A DNA stretch of 35,615 nt from a virus. The stretch lies in the IMG/VR virus record IMGVR_UViG_3300010939_000011, positions 1 to 35,615 of that record; one strand, 5' to 3'. Every line of letters begins with the position of its first letter. Positions within the stretch are counted from its first letter, which is position 1. Made by a program: the position numbers and the translations under genes. The notes under the pieces were generated by a model, which saw nothing but the letters and a program-made list of their open reading frames with translations, made no database searches and had not been told where the DNA came from. This document shows positions 29,364-35,363 of this stretch, one piece after another.

Positions 29364-29401
29364 CTTGATGAAAAAAATACCTATTACTGTCTCCCGTTGC
29401 C
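29344..29401 (-). promoter_or_regulatory. leader RNA alternative hairpin (possible antiterminator)
   Basis: RNA segment GGCAACGGGAG (plus 29401-29391) is complementary to CUCCUGUUGCC (plus 29354-29344), 11 pairs with one G-U. The second segment forms the loop and one base of the terminator stem, so this pairing would compete with the terminator or make a pseudoknot with it. A U7 tract and AAGAAAG lie in the 36-nt loop. Together this looks like an attenuator. Confidence 0.55.
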
Positions 29402-29410
29402 ATACCAAAG

Positions 29411-29439
29411 ACCATAATCTATCGTTTGCCACGTGTCAA
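29411..29439 (-). promoter_or_regulatory. sigma70-type promoter for the replication operon
   Basis: TTGACA (plus 29434-29439, read on the minus strand) is a perfect -35, followed by a 17-bp spacer and TATGGT (plus 29411-29416, 4 of 6 matches). Transcription would start near 29404, giving a leader of about 78 nt up to the initiator TTG. No gene lies between. Confidence 0.65.
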
Positions 29440-29484
29440 TAAGGTTTTGCCGCTTCTTATTCCAGATCTGATAAATTCTTTCAC

Positions 29485-29613
29485 CTAGTACCCCCACTCC
29501 TCAGCCGGTATTACTTCAACTCCGCATTTGAAGTGTTCGCAGTCGTCGCTTAAGTTTTCATCCTCATCCCATACAAACTCATCACATCCGGGGCAGTAGT
29601 ATTTATCGGTCAT
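29485..29613 (-). CDS. 42-aa zinc-ribbon protein
   Basis: ATG 29613 follows GGGGAGTTTTGAA, a good site. The product has YYCPGCDEFVW and, after an acidic stretch, DDCEHFKCGVEV, so a C-x2-C ... C-x4-C ribbon is likely, and it ends EEWGY. It is the last gene before the leader and promoter of the replication operon. Function unknown. Confidence 0.6.
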   Translation of the reverse strand: MTDKYYCPGCDEFVWDEDENLSDDCEHFKCGVEVIPAEEWGY

Positions 29614-29614
29614 T

Positions 29615-29891
29615 TCAAAACTCCCCTTTAATTTTTAATAGAATCTTTCCAAGATATCCCAGCCTAGCAAACGTGACGGCCCTCTTGTGTCCTGTAGGCG
29701 CTTCATTCCTTGTTGAATACCTTTCTTGATATTCGTCTAATATGGATTTTTCTAAACCAGCCAACATATGTTTGAGCACCCCGTCTGTTATCATCGGTAT
29801 AATCGGATGCCCATTTTTTCCATACGTCGGGCTCGGAATAAGGTCTCCCATTGATGTTATAATATCGACTATTTTTAATATCAGGTGTCAT
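29615..29891 (-). pseudogene. frameshifted remnant of a common small phage protein family
   Basis: One frame from ATG 29891 (ATGA overlap upstream) encodes SRYYNINGRPYSEPDVWKKW and DDNRRGAQTYVGW, then drifts to a stop at 29703. The +1 frame then reads DEYQERYSTRNEAPTGHKRAV to the stop at 29615. In the intact family, as I remember it, a segment with RR-x-A-x-T lies before a middle part (STVFLGLDH, FETMVF) and a Y-x-ERY-x-T-x-x-EA-x-x-GH end. Here both ends are in different frames and the middle is missing, so an internal deletion with frame change is likely. The 62-aa and 78-aa frames could still be translated separately. Confidence 0.55.
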
Positions 29892-30046
29892 GATTTGAGC
29901 CCCGTGTGATAAAAATAATTTGAGGCAACCACGTAATAAACCAGTAAGGCCCAAAACTCCCACGCCGGTGAATAGATACCGCATATTCCAAGAATGATTC
30001 CAAATAAACCGCCCGATAAAGCAAACATCCATGTAATTTTTGTCAT
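29888..30046 (-). CDS. 52-aa membrane protein
   Basis: ATG 30046 overlaps the preceding TGA (ATGA) and its own TGA overlaps the next ATG. Two hydrophobic segments are seen (WMFALSGGLFGIILGICGIY and FWALLVYYVVASNYF). CGI followed by AWEFWA matches the membrane protein at 17630-17797 (CGI, AWQFWA). Function unknown. Confidence 0.55.
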   Translation of the reverse strand: MTKITWMFALSGGLFGIILGICGIYSPAWEFWALLVYYVVASNYFYHTGLKS

Positions 30047-30231
30047 GACTTATTTCCTTTGTTTAATAGTTCATCGCTATTCTCGCTTAAGCATTTTTCA
30101 TTCCAAACATAATTACACCTACAGCACCTTCTCTTTATATGTTCGCCGCCATATCCTGACCTTTCGTATCTCGTAGTAATCCAATCATTCCCACATTTTG
30201 AGCAATTTCGGTCCTTAAAATATTCGTCCAT
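30043..30231 (-). CDS. zinc-ribbon small protein
   Basis: The 62-aa protein starts at ATG 30231, which has a perfect AGGAGGTAAC site (an in-frame ATG at 30252 lies inside the preceding gene). It carries NCSKCGNDW and RRCCRCNYVW, a C-x2-C ... C-x2-C ribbon with Tyr/Arg between the knuckles. The tail is acidic and polar. Function unknown. Confidence 0.65.
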   Translation of the reverse strand: MDEYFKDRNCSKCGNDWITTRYERSGYGGEHIKRRCCRCNYVWNEKCLSENSDELLNKGNKS

Positions 30232-30239
30232 GTTACCTC

Positions 30240-30347
30240 CTAAAATAACCACTCTATAAAATAGCCGAACCCATAAACTGCGTAGAAAGCCAGAGCCGCG
30301 CCCACAATAAGTACAAGGACTATATTTGGTAAGTATTCTCTAAACAT
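30240..30347 (-). CDS. 35-aa membrane peptide
   Basis: ATG 30347 lies four bases after the preceding stop, and TAG 30240 immediately precedes the next gene's AGGAGG. The product is one transmembrane helix (NIVLVLIVGAALAFYAVYG) flanked by short polar ends. Function unknown. Confidence 0.5.
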   Translation of the reverse strand: MFREYLPNIVLVLIVGAALAFYAVYGFGYFIEWLF

Positions 30348-30350
30348 CAC

Positions 30351-30560
30351 TCATCGTAATCCCCGATGCTCCCACTTCTCTATATTGAATGTCACGCCGT
30401 TCATTTTGATTTCTGCACCAATAAGTTGAGTCCAGTCCACCTGTTCTATTTTAGGAAGAGCGTGCATTGCGTCTATTTCTTTCTGTCCAGATTTATTTCC
30501 TTTAACAATGAGCATGGCTCCCTTGCCGTAGATTATTCGCGGCTTGCCTCCTGAAATCAT
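30351..30560 (-). CDS. small hypothetical protein
   Basis: The 69-aa protein has a Gly/Lys-rich start (SGGKPRIIYGKGAMLIVKGN) and a beta-like end (IKMNGVTFNIEKWEHRG). ATG 30560 overlaps the preceding stop (TAATG type). No family is recognised. Confidence 0.5.
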   Translation of the reverse strand: MISGGKPRIIYGKGAMLIVKGNKSGQKEIDAMHALPKIEQVDWTQLIGAEIKMNGVTFNIEKWEHRGLR

Positions 30561-30862
30561 TAGATCGCGTCCGTATCTATTGGCATTCTATTTGGGAACA
30601 AATCGTCGCCTGAATTCTGTACAATCTCAACCTTTGGTTTATATTTAGGCTTTGGCGGATCTTCGATTCCGGATAACCAGTATTCCGTAAATCTCGTGCC
30701 GTCTTCAGTTCTTATGTGCTCTCTTGATATTTCGTGCCCCCTCTTCTCAAGATCCCTGATCCTTTCTGAAAGTCTGTAAATCTTGAATAGGTCCACCGCG
30801 CTTGCAGTTGTGATTGAATTCCCTTTCTTCATGTGTTCAAGTATTCGTTCTTTCTGGCTCAT
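30560..30862 (-). CDS. helix-turn-helix protein (HTH_39-like)
   Basis: The 100-aa protein has QKERILEHMKKGNSITTASAV then DLFKIYRLSERIRDLEKRGHEI, the pattern of the small phage winged-helix family in which a short hairpin (TRFTEYWL) follows the recognition helix. The C-terminal 35 residues are Pro/Lys-rich. These proteins accompany recombination and replication genes in many phages; a regulator or DNA adaptor role is inferred. Confidence 0.7.
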   Translation of the reverse strand: MSQKERILEHMKKGNSITTASAVDLFKIYRLSERIRDLEKRGHEISREHIRTEDGTRFTEYWLSGIEDPPKPKYKPKVEIVQNSGDDLFPNRMPIDTDAI

Positions 30863-31089
30863 GGTTTTTCCTTTCGAGTTTTTGGCTGAATATCAAAAGG
30901 AATGCCCATAACAACGTCTTTCATAACCCCCATCGTCAAACTGACATTTGCAATTTTAAGATCTTGCCCAGTATCTTCGGAGAATTTTATAATGAATAAC
31001 CTCATTTCTTTTTGAAATGTTTCTAGAATTTCTTCGTTCTTAAAGTCGGGCCCCCTGATAAGAAACCCAAAATTCCACCATTCACTCAT
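30859..31089 (-). CDS. small hypothetical protein
   Basis: The 76-aa protein has a helical centre (EEILETFQKEMRLFIIKF) and a hydrophobic methionine-rich strand (VSLTMGVMKDVVMGIPF). Coupled at both ends by ATGA overlaps. No family is recognised. Confidence 0.5.
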   Translation of the reverse strand: MSEWWNFGFLIRGPDFKNEEILETFQKEMRLFIIKFSEDTGQDLKIANVSLTMGVMKDVVMGIPFDIQPKTRKEKP

Positions 31090-31364
31090 AATTGACCAAT
31101 CCTTTTTAAACGCATTGCGTGAAAGAAGTCCGATACCTGTGACGGTTGTAGCCTCTCATGTTCGCCGTAAATCCTAACCACCCCGAATTTGCTATCATCC
31201 CATGCCATCGTTAATCCGCATTCGCAACATTTAATTTGACCGCGTTTTCCAGAATCAACAGCGGTGCTTCCGCATCGAAGGCAGAAGTTGAGGCTCCGAC
31301 ATGCCTGACTATGGGCAAAGAATCTCCTGTATTTCTTAAAAAAGGGCTCATTCTCCCAGCTCAT
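31086..31364 (-). CDS. zinc-ribbon protein
   Basis: The 92-aa protein has FCLRCGSTAVD and IKCCECGLTMAW, a standard C-x2-C ... C-x2-C ribbon, followed by a helix with basic residues (FFHAMRLKRI). It overlaps the preceding gene by 17 bp and the next by 4 bp. Zinc-ribbon proteins of this size are frequent in phage early regions. Confidence 0.6.
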   Translation of the reverse strand: MSWENEPFFKKYRRFFAHSQACRSLNFCLRCGSTAVDSGKRGQIKCCECGLTMAWDDSKFGVVRIYGEHERLQPSQVSDFFHAMRLKRIGQL

Positions 31365-31659
31365 CGTGTAATACCTTGGTAATATCCCCTACAGATAAAT
31401 AGTTCTGGAAAATAAGGTTCACATCAAAGCCCTGGAATTTTAACAGTATTAAGCCCTGAAGCTGTAAACTGATCTCGTTTCGTTGACACTGGCCATGACA
31501 AAATTTGTCCCACGGCTTGCCGTCTCCGCACACCGGAATAGCATAATTATCTTTCTCCTTTCTCGAAATCCCACGACCGGGAAGTATCAAATGGTGCCAA
31601 GTGTGAGCGCGATTCTTTTTACACACCACGCATTGATATTCACTTGCTTTTTGCTTCAT
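31348..31659 (-). CDS. HNH-like / DUF968-like recombination nuclease candidate
   Basis: The 103-aa protein has CVVCKKNRAHTWHHL, then DNYAIPVCGDG and KFCHGQCQRNE. The His-rich first knuckle, PxC and CHGQC pattern resembles small phage HNH-like (DUF968 / NinG-neighbour) proteins involved in recombination. The C-terminal 40 residues are helical. Catalytic residues cannot be fixed with certainty. Confidence 0.5.
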   Translation of the reverse strand: MKQKASEYQCVVCKKNRAHTWHHLILPGRGISRKEKDNYAIPVCGDGKPWDKFCHGQCQRNEISLQLQGLILLKFQGFDVNLIFQNYLSVGDITKVLHDELGE

Positions 31660-31826
31660 GTTATTTTGGAAACTTTCTTATTAATCCTTTTTATTGCCCG
31701 CAGAATTTCCAATAAAATAGCCTTATCAGAATGCTGTAATTCATAATGATCTGGCTTACCCTTGTCTGGACGAACAGCGCCGCAAACATCACATAGTGGT
31801 TCCACGGCTATTTTCTTAGTCATCAT
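31656..31826 (-). CDS. 56-aa small CxxC protein
   Basis: ATGATG at 31826/31823 follows GAGGAAGAA, and the TGA overlaps the next ATG (ATGA). The product has PLCDVCGAVRPDKG near the N-terminus and a helical basic end (ILLEILRAIKRINKKV). It may dimerise around zinc. Function unknown. Confidence 0.55.
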   Translation of the reverse strand: MMTKKIAVEPLCDVCGAVRPDKGKPDHYELQHSDKAILLEILRAIKRINKKVSKIT

Positions 31827-31888
31827 TTCTTCCTCGCTTTCTTTGCTCGTTTCTTCTCGTATCGGGATAGTTTCTTTTCAAGTGCCAC
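31823..31888 (-). CDS. 21-aa basic peptide ORF
   Basis: GTG 31888 to TGA 31823 (ATGA overlap downstream) encodes a very basic helix (EKKLSRYEKKRAKKARKK). No Shine-Dalgarno sequence is seen. The open frame extends upstream without a start codon for another 14 codons, so it may be a decayed gene end. Confidence 0.25.
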   Translation of the reverse strand: MALEKKLSRYEKKRAKKARKK

Positions 31889-31895
31889 GGTCTTA

Positions 31896-32015
31896 TCAGC
31901 TTGAGTATTTGCAAATTGTTTTAATTGCTTTTAATGGCTCGAATGCCTTGGCGAGTTGCTTTACAAAATAGTTATAGGCTTTTATTTGGGTTTCAATGGG
32001 GTCATTTAGATTCAT
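31896..32015 (-). CDS. 39-aa small helical protein
   Basis: ATG 32015 follows AGAGGAGAAAAGCA, a strong site. The product is one amphipathic helix (ETQIKAYNYFVKQLAKAFE) with a basic end. It overlaps the nuclease gene's end by 14 bp. Function unknown. Confidence 0.5.
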   Translation of the reverse strand: MNLNDPIETQIKAYNYFVKQLAKAFEPLKAIKTICKYSS

Positions 32016-32901
32016 TGCTTTTCTCCTCTTTAGGTTCCCACTTAAGGGTCTTGGATTCCTTGTAAGTAACCCCGCCTTCAATTTCTTTGAATTTCTCTAA
32101 AATAGGCTTAGGGGCTGAATACATCGTAGGGTTAGCCTCCACGGTATGCGTTTTTAGAGCGTCAGGAGGTATAGACGGGACTTTCCGGGTCGATATGGTA
32201 TAGGACCCCCACTTAGTCGAGTAAGACTTAGCAGGGAGCGTTTTAAGCTGTTTTTCGATTCCTTCAAGTTCATGCATATCCTTCCCGATTTTATGCCTTA
32301 TTTCAGCTGCCTTATCTGTCAACGGATTTACACCTACAGTGATCGGACATGTAGTTTTGAAATGGCAGTTCTTACATACCTCAATTTTTTTATCTGGCAA
32401 TACGCGCGTCTCGATTCGCTCGGATAGGCTTTGAATGAGTTCGTCACTAGCTACAACATCATGAGGATGATTCTCTTTATGGGTGAATTTATCCGGGCCT
32501 TTCTTATGGTAACCAAACTGAGCAAGTACGCCCTTCTTAAAATTCAGCGCCCTTAAATAGATCGACATTTGAACCCTATCCCGATCTCGAACAGGTCCTA
32601 GTTTGGCGTCTATGATTTCGGGCTTAGTTGCGAAGTCGATACGGCCTCTAATATTCACGCCCGCAATGTCTTTGTTAAATGAGTGTTGCGCCTTAAGTAT
32701 CTTGTGTAATGGGGGGAGCCCTTTGGTCATAACCTCGGGAAGTTCTGTAAGCCCAGCCGCCCACTCCTCTAATAAAGAATCAAGCTCTCTTCCAAGTAAA
32801 AGCCCGAAGTTCTCCTGGATCTTCTCACCCTGACCTAATCCCCAAGCTCTATTTCCGCAATCATGCGCACTAGCTAACTGTGAGACTGTGTAGCTATTCA
32901 T
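32002..32901 (-). CDS. Cas4/RecB-like PD-(D/E)xK nuclease with cysteine cluster
   Basis: The 299-aa protein has GRIDFATKPEIIDAKLG (Asp89, then Asp98-x-Lys100) followed by QMSIYLRAL (Gln111): the D...DxK...Q(x)3Y signature of RecB/Cas4-type exonucleases. Cys15 together with CKNCHFKTTC (176, 179, 185) is placed as in Cas4/AddB proteins that carry a 4Fe-4S cluster. The C-terminal 90 residues are a charged extension. Next to RecT it most likely supplies the 5'-3' exonuclease of a phage annealing system; no Cas1, Cas2 or array is present. Confidence 0.75.
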   Translation of the reverse strand: MNSYTVSQLASAHDCGNRAWGLGQGEKIQENFGLLLGRELDSLLEEWAAGLTELPEVMTKGLPPLHKILKAQHSFNKDIAGVNIRGRIDFATKPEIIDAKLGPVRDRDRVQMSIYLRALNFKKGVLAQFGYHKKGPDKFTHKENHPHDVVASDELIQSLSERIETRVLPDKKIEVCKNCHFKTTCPITVGVNPLTDKAAEIRHKIGKDMHELEGIEKQLKTLPAKSYSTKWGSYTISTRKVPSIPPDALKTHTVEANPTMYSAPKPILEKFKEIEGGVTYKESKTLKWEPKEEKSNESK

Positions 32902-32902
32902 T

Positions 32903-33031
32903 TCAACCCCACGCCTGCTTTAGTTTTCTTAAGGCCCACTTATTATCTGAGACAATAGGTATGTCTCCGAATGTGTCCACATTCTTAAGTATTCGAAGTA
33001 ACCTTTTTTTATCTCTCGCACTTGGTATCAC
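32903..33031 (-). CDS. 42-aa small basic protein between RecT and nuclease
   Basis: GTG 33031 overlaps the recT stop (GTGA). The product is basic and helical at first (SARDKKRLLRILKNV) and again at the end (NKWALRKLKQAWG). It ends one base before the nuclease ATG. It may act with the RecT-nuclease pair; no family is recognised. Confidence 0.5.
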   Translation of the reverse strand: MIPSARDKKRLLRILKNVDTFGDIPIVSDNKWALRKLKQAWG

Positions 33032-33918
33032 TCTTTGTTCTCCTCCTGAAATGGTGCTAACGCAGCGGTCAATTTCTCTAAATCGTATCCCGCTTCCTTA
33101 GCCATCAGTACCGAATTCATAAACCCCTTCTCTTTAAGTCGGGTTAGTAAATCCTCATCACCGATCTGTTGTAAGAAGGCAAACGCTTTGCCGATCTCTT
33201 GAAGATCGAAATTCAACTGTTTACAAAGTTTGATCCTGTCCTTATGGGATATCTCCTCGGAATCCATAAGCGCCGTAACATCTTCTGGAATAGAAATCAG
33301 AAATCTACGGATAAAATCCGCGCCCTGTCTAGCTTCCTCTGTTTGCATCTTGTCAATCTCAGCCGTGGTATAGGTTCCGGCATACTCTTTGGGAAATCCC
33401 CTTCTTAGTGATTTTCCTAGAGTGCATTTTTCTAGCATGTGGCGGGGCGATGATCTCCACTTGAACCCCCGCGCCCCACCTGGATAGAATTCATCCCAGT
33501 AGCAATCAACAGGAAATGACCCTTCTATGCCATGAGTTATTTTCTTAACTGTAACCCTGCACCATTCAGGGTACTGGAATTCCTCATCATTATACTTGCC
33601 TGTAATCATTGGCCCATAAACTGTAGGATCTGTTCCAGAATAATTCCCGGTTCGATCAGCTATTAAAAGATACCCGTCAATCCCAATATGAATCACCGGC
33701 CTTTTATTTCCTCGAGAATCTTTGAAAAGCATCAAATAAATCTGCTTTCCTAAAGGATCTAAGCCGGTTCTTTTGGCCTGCCCTAGAAACCAGTTAATCT
33801 CTGATACGCTCGCATCGGCTGGCACTATGGTTTTCTTAATCATCTCGATTTGTTCTTTGGTAAACTTCCTCTCATAAGTAGTTACTTCCCCGCCTTTTCT
33901 TTCTGCTAAATCACCCAT
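33028..33918 (-). CDS. recT: RecT/Bet-family single-strand annealing protein
   Basis: The 296-aa protein has SEINWFLGQAKRTGLDPLGKQ, YLMLFKD, VIHIGIDGYLLIADRTG and PVDCYWDEFYPGG, the Bet/RecT core pattern. The segment SSPRHMLEKCTLGKSLRRGFP is also typical. The C-terminal 100 residues are helical and charged. It anneals complementary single strands and would work with the adjacent Cas4/RecB-like nuclease. AGGAGG lies eight bases before ATG 33918. Family names differ between Bet and RecT; I use the broader symbol. Confidence 0.85.
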   Translation of the reverse strand: MGDLAERKGGEVTTYERKFTKEQIEMIKKTIVPADASVSEINWFLGQAKRTGLDPLGKQIYLMLFKDSRGNKRPVIHIGIDGYLLIADRTGNYSGTDPTVYGPMITGKYNDEEFQYPEWCRVTVKKITHGIEGSFPVDCYWDEFYPGGARGFKWRSSPRHMLEKCTLGKSLRRGFPKEYAGTYTTAEIDKMQTEEARQGADFIRRFLISIPEDVTALMDSEEISHKDRIKLCKQLNFDLQEIGKAFAFLQQIGDEDLLTRLKEKGFMNSVLMAKEAGYDLEKLTAALAPFQEENKE

Positions 33919-34102
33919 CTATTTGACCTCCTGATATTTGACATCTGTTTTCTTGGTTGGTAGAGATTCGCCTCTCTGCCTAAGCTCCTCTACTATGTGC
34001 CTGAGCATTAATTCCCGGCGCTCTTCGGGTGTTCCTTCGCATTCAAAATTAAGCATCGAGACTGCCAATAATACATGATTTGTATATTTGAGTTCGTTTC
34101 AT
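33919..34102 (-). pseudogene. small gene with a +1 frame disruption after its start
   Basis: A perfect AGGAGGTAAGAA precedes ATG 34102, but that frame stops after 16 codons at 34052. The other frame is open to 33919 and reads NELKYTNHVLLAVSML, then FECEGTPEERRELMLRHIV. Removing one A from the AAA after the ATG would join start and frame into a 60-aa protein. Alternatively translation starts at ATG 34056 (45 aa). A homopolymer error, a real mutation or a leader peptide could explain it. It precedes recT directly. Confidence 0.5.
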
Positions 34103-34112
34103 TTCTTACCTC

Positions 34113-34274
34113 CTAGATATAATTCCAAAAACGCGGGCCGGATCGCTTCAACTTAGAGAACCCACCGGACACGACATAACTAGTATTATCGCCGCGAATA
34201 AATCTTATGATTCCAAAAATCGGAGATCCGAACCGGATAGAACGAACCCCCGATAAACAAAAAGAACTATTCAT
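34113..34274 (-). CDS. 53-aa small protein
   Basis: ATG 34274 is preceded by GAAGGGAAATTCT, a good site, and overlaps the end of the zinc-ribbon gene in another frame. The product is basic with Ser/Gly and aromatic residues (GVRSIRFGSPIFGIIRFIRGD, in two blocks here: GVRSIRFG and IFGIIRFIRGD; it ends RFWNYI). TAG 34115-34113 is followed at once by the next AGGAGG. Composition is only fairly protein-like. Confidence 0.4.
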   Translation of the reverse strand: MNSSFCLSGVRSIRFGSPIFGIIRFIRGDNTSYVVSGGFSKLKRSGPRFWNYI

Positions 34275-34413
34275 AGAATTTCCCTTCGCCGTAAAGGCTG
34301 CTCATGTATTCCTGATAATTACAGCCATAGCAAAGTTCTGGATCGGCTCCATCGGGATCTGTATAGCCCCAGCATTCTCGACAAAATTCCCAGTTCTTTA
34401 TAGGTTCGCCCAT
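34267..34413 (-). CDS. 48-aa zinc-ribbon protein
   Basis: ATG 34413 overlaps the preceding stop as TGATG. The product has EFCRECWGYTDPDG and ELCYGCNYQEY, a C-x2-C ... C-x2-C ribbon, with an acidic end. It resembles single-domain ribbons elsewhere in the window. Function unknown. Confidence 0.6.
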   Translation of the reverse strand: MGEPIKNWEFCRECWGYTDPDGADPELCYGCNYQEYMSSLYGEGKFYE

Positions 34414-34634
34414 CACTCACCCCCTTCTAACTTATCAATCATCTCTTTGAGTAAGAGGATAACTTCGGATTTGGGGATGTCTGCGAGAAGACATTTTGTT
34501 CTGTAGCCCATAGAATCTGAGTCCCTTACCCATAGCATGGAAACCTCATCTTGATCTACTTCGATCTTAAAAGCTTCATTAATGTGTGGAGACTTAAAAA
34601 CATGCGTTTCTATAGATCTTGATTTAGTTGTCAT
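34413..34634 (-). CDS. small hypothetical protein
   Basis: The 73-aa protein has a beta-like first half (HVFKSPHINEAFKIEVDQDE, then VSMLWVRD) and a C-terminal helix (KSEVILLLKEMIDKLEGG). ATG 34634 overlaps the preceding gene by 11 bp. No family is recognised. Confidence 0.55.
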   Translation of the reverse strand: MTTKSRSIETHVFKSPHINEAFKIEVDQDEVSMLWVRDSDSMGYRTKCLLADIPKSEVILLLKEMIDKLEGGE

Positions 34635-35169
34635 TGCTCACCGCCTTATCTTTTGCTTTTTCCTTACATGCAGTCGCTTTTCGTTCGCAGCGTTCCGCAC
34701 TTTCGCGGTTGCGCTTTGCTTCGCGCCGATAGTAACCGACATGCCACGAATAACTTTTATAAGAATTTTCTTTCAAGCCTTCGGCACGTTCAAACGCATC
34801 TTTATTGTGTTCAATCGCGGCACGCTTTGATTTTTCAATAGCTTCTTCCTCTGTATCAAATATCATATCCCTCTCTAATATTTGAGTGTGGCTCTGGTAT
34901 CTGAGCTTTCGACTATTGCCGGTTTCTGTAACCTCAATTTGAGTGATCGTTTTTTGTGTTGCCTCGGTAATATATTCATATTCTTCATTGAATCCTTGTG
35001 GCCCTTCATGTCCATTGCCGCAATAGTCACAATCCGTTTTTATTCGTTCACCGTTTCCAAGCTCAAGAATAACCGACAACTTACCAAAACAGACGTCACA
35101 TGGCTTTTTGACTAACTTGGTGCCAGCATACGCCGACCAAACTACATCACCCACCCTGTATTCTTCCAT
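34624..35169 (-). CDS. phage zinc-binding protein (CDVCFG / CDYCG family)
   Basis: The 181-aa protein starts at ATG 35169 (TAATG with the upstream stop). It opens with YRVGDVVWSAYAG and has KPCDVCFGKLSVILELGNG, then KTDCDYCGNGHEGPQG, a zinc-binding pair around a hydrophobic strand that I have seen in many phage hypothetical proteins. A C-terminal charged helix rich in Arg/Glu/Lys (RREAKRNRESAERCERKA) follows. Function unknown. Confidence 0.6.
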   Translation of the reverse strand: MEEYRVGDVVWSAYAGTKLVKKPCDVCFGKLSVILELGNGERIKTDCDYCGNGHEGPQGFNEEYEYITEATQKTITQIEVTETGNSRKLRYQSHTQILERDMIFDTEEEAIEKSKRAAIEHNKDAFERAEGLKENSYKSYSWHVGYYRREAKRNRESAERCERKATACKEKAKDKAVSNDN

Positions 35170-35363
35170 TACTCGCACCCCTTAATACAGGCGGGACATA
35201 CCGGAGTACATCTTTTATTCAATGCGAGATCATCCACATGTACTCGTTTTTTACATCCCAAGCAGTTGACCATAAATGTTTCCGAATCGGTTGTCCCTAT
35301 ATCTGGCCTTCCGTAGTAGGGGCCTTGAATACTCGATAGTGCGCGGTCGTTTGTTAAGCTCAT
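35169..35363 (-). CDS. zinc-ribbon small protein
   Basis: The 64-aa protein has MVNCLGCKKRVHVD and CTPVCPACIKGC, giving C-x2-C ... C-x3-C-x2-C. The first 30 residues are polar. It is coupled upstream to the pentapeptide-repeat gene (ATGA) and downstream by TAATG. Function unknown. Confidence 0.6.
   Translation of the reverse strand: MSLTNDRALSSIQGPYYGRPDIGTTDSETFMVNCLGCKKRVHVDDLALNKRCTPVCPACIKGCE

Noticed and set aside
34207-34506. Plus-strand 99-codon frame near recT
   Set aside because: It is antisense to a zinc-ribbon gene and a 53-aa frame that are coupled to neighbours; no domain or ribosome site.
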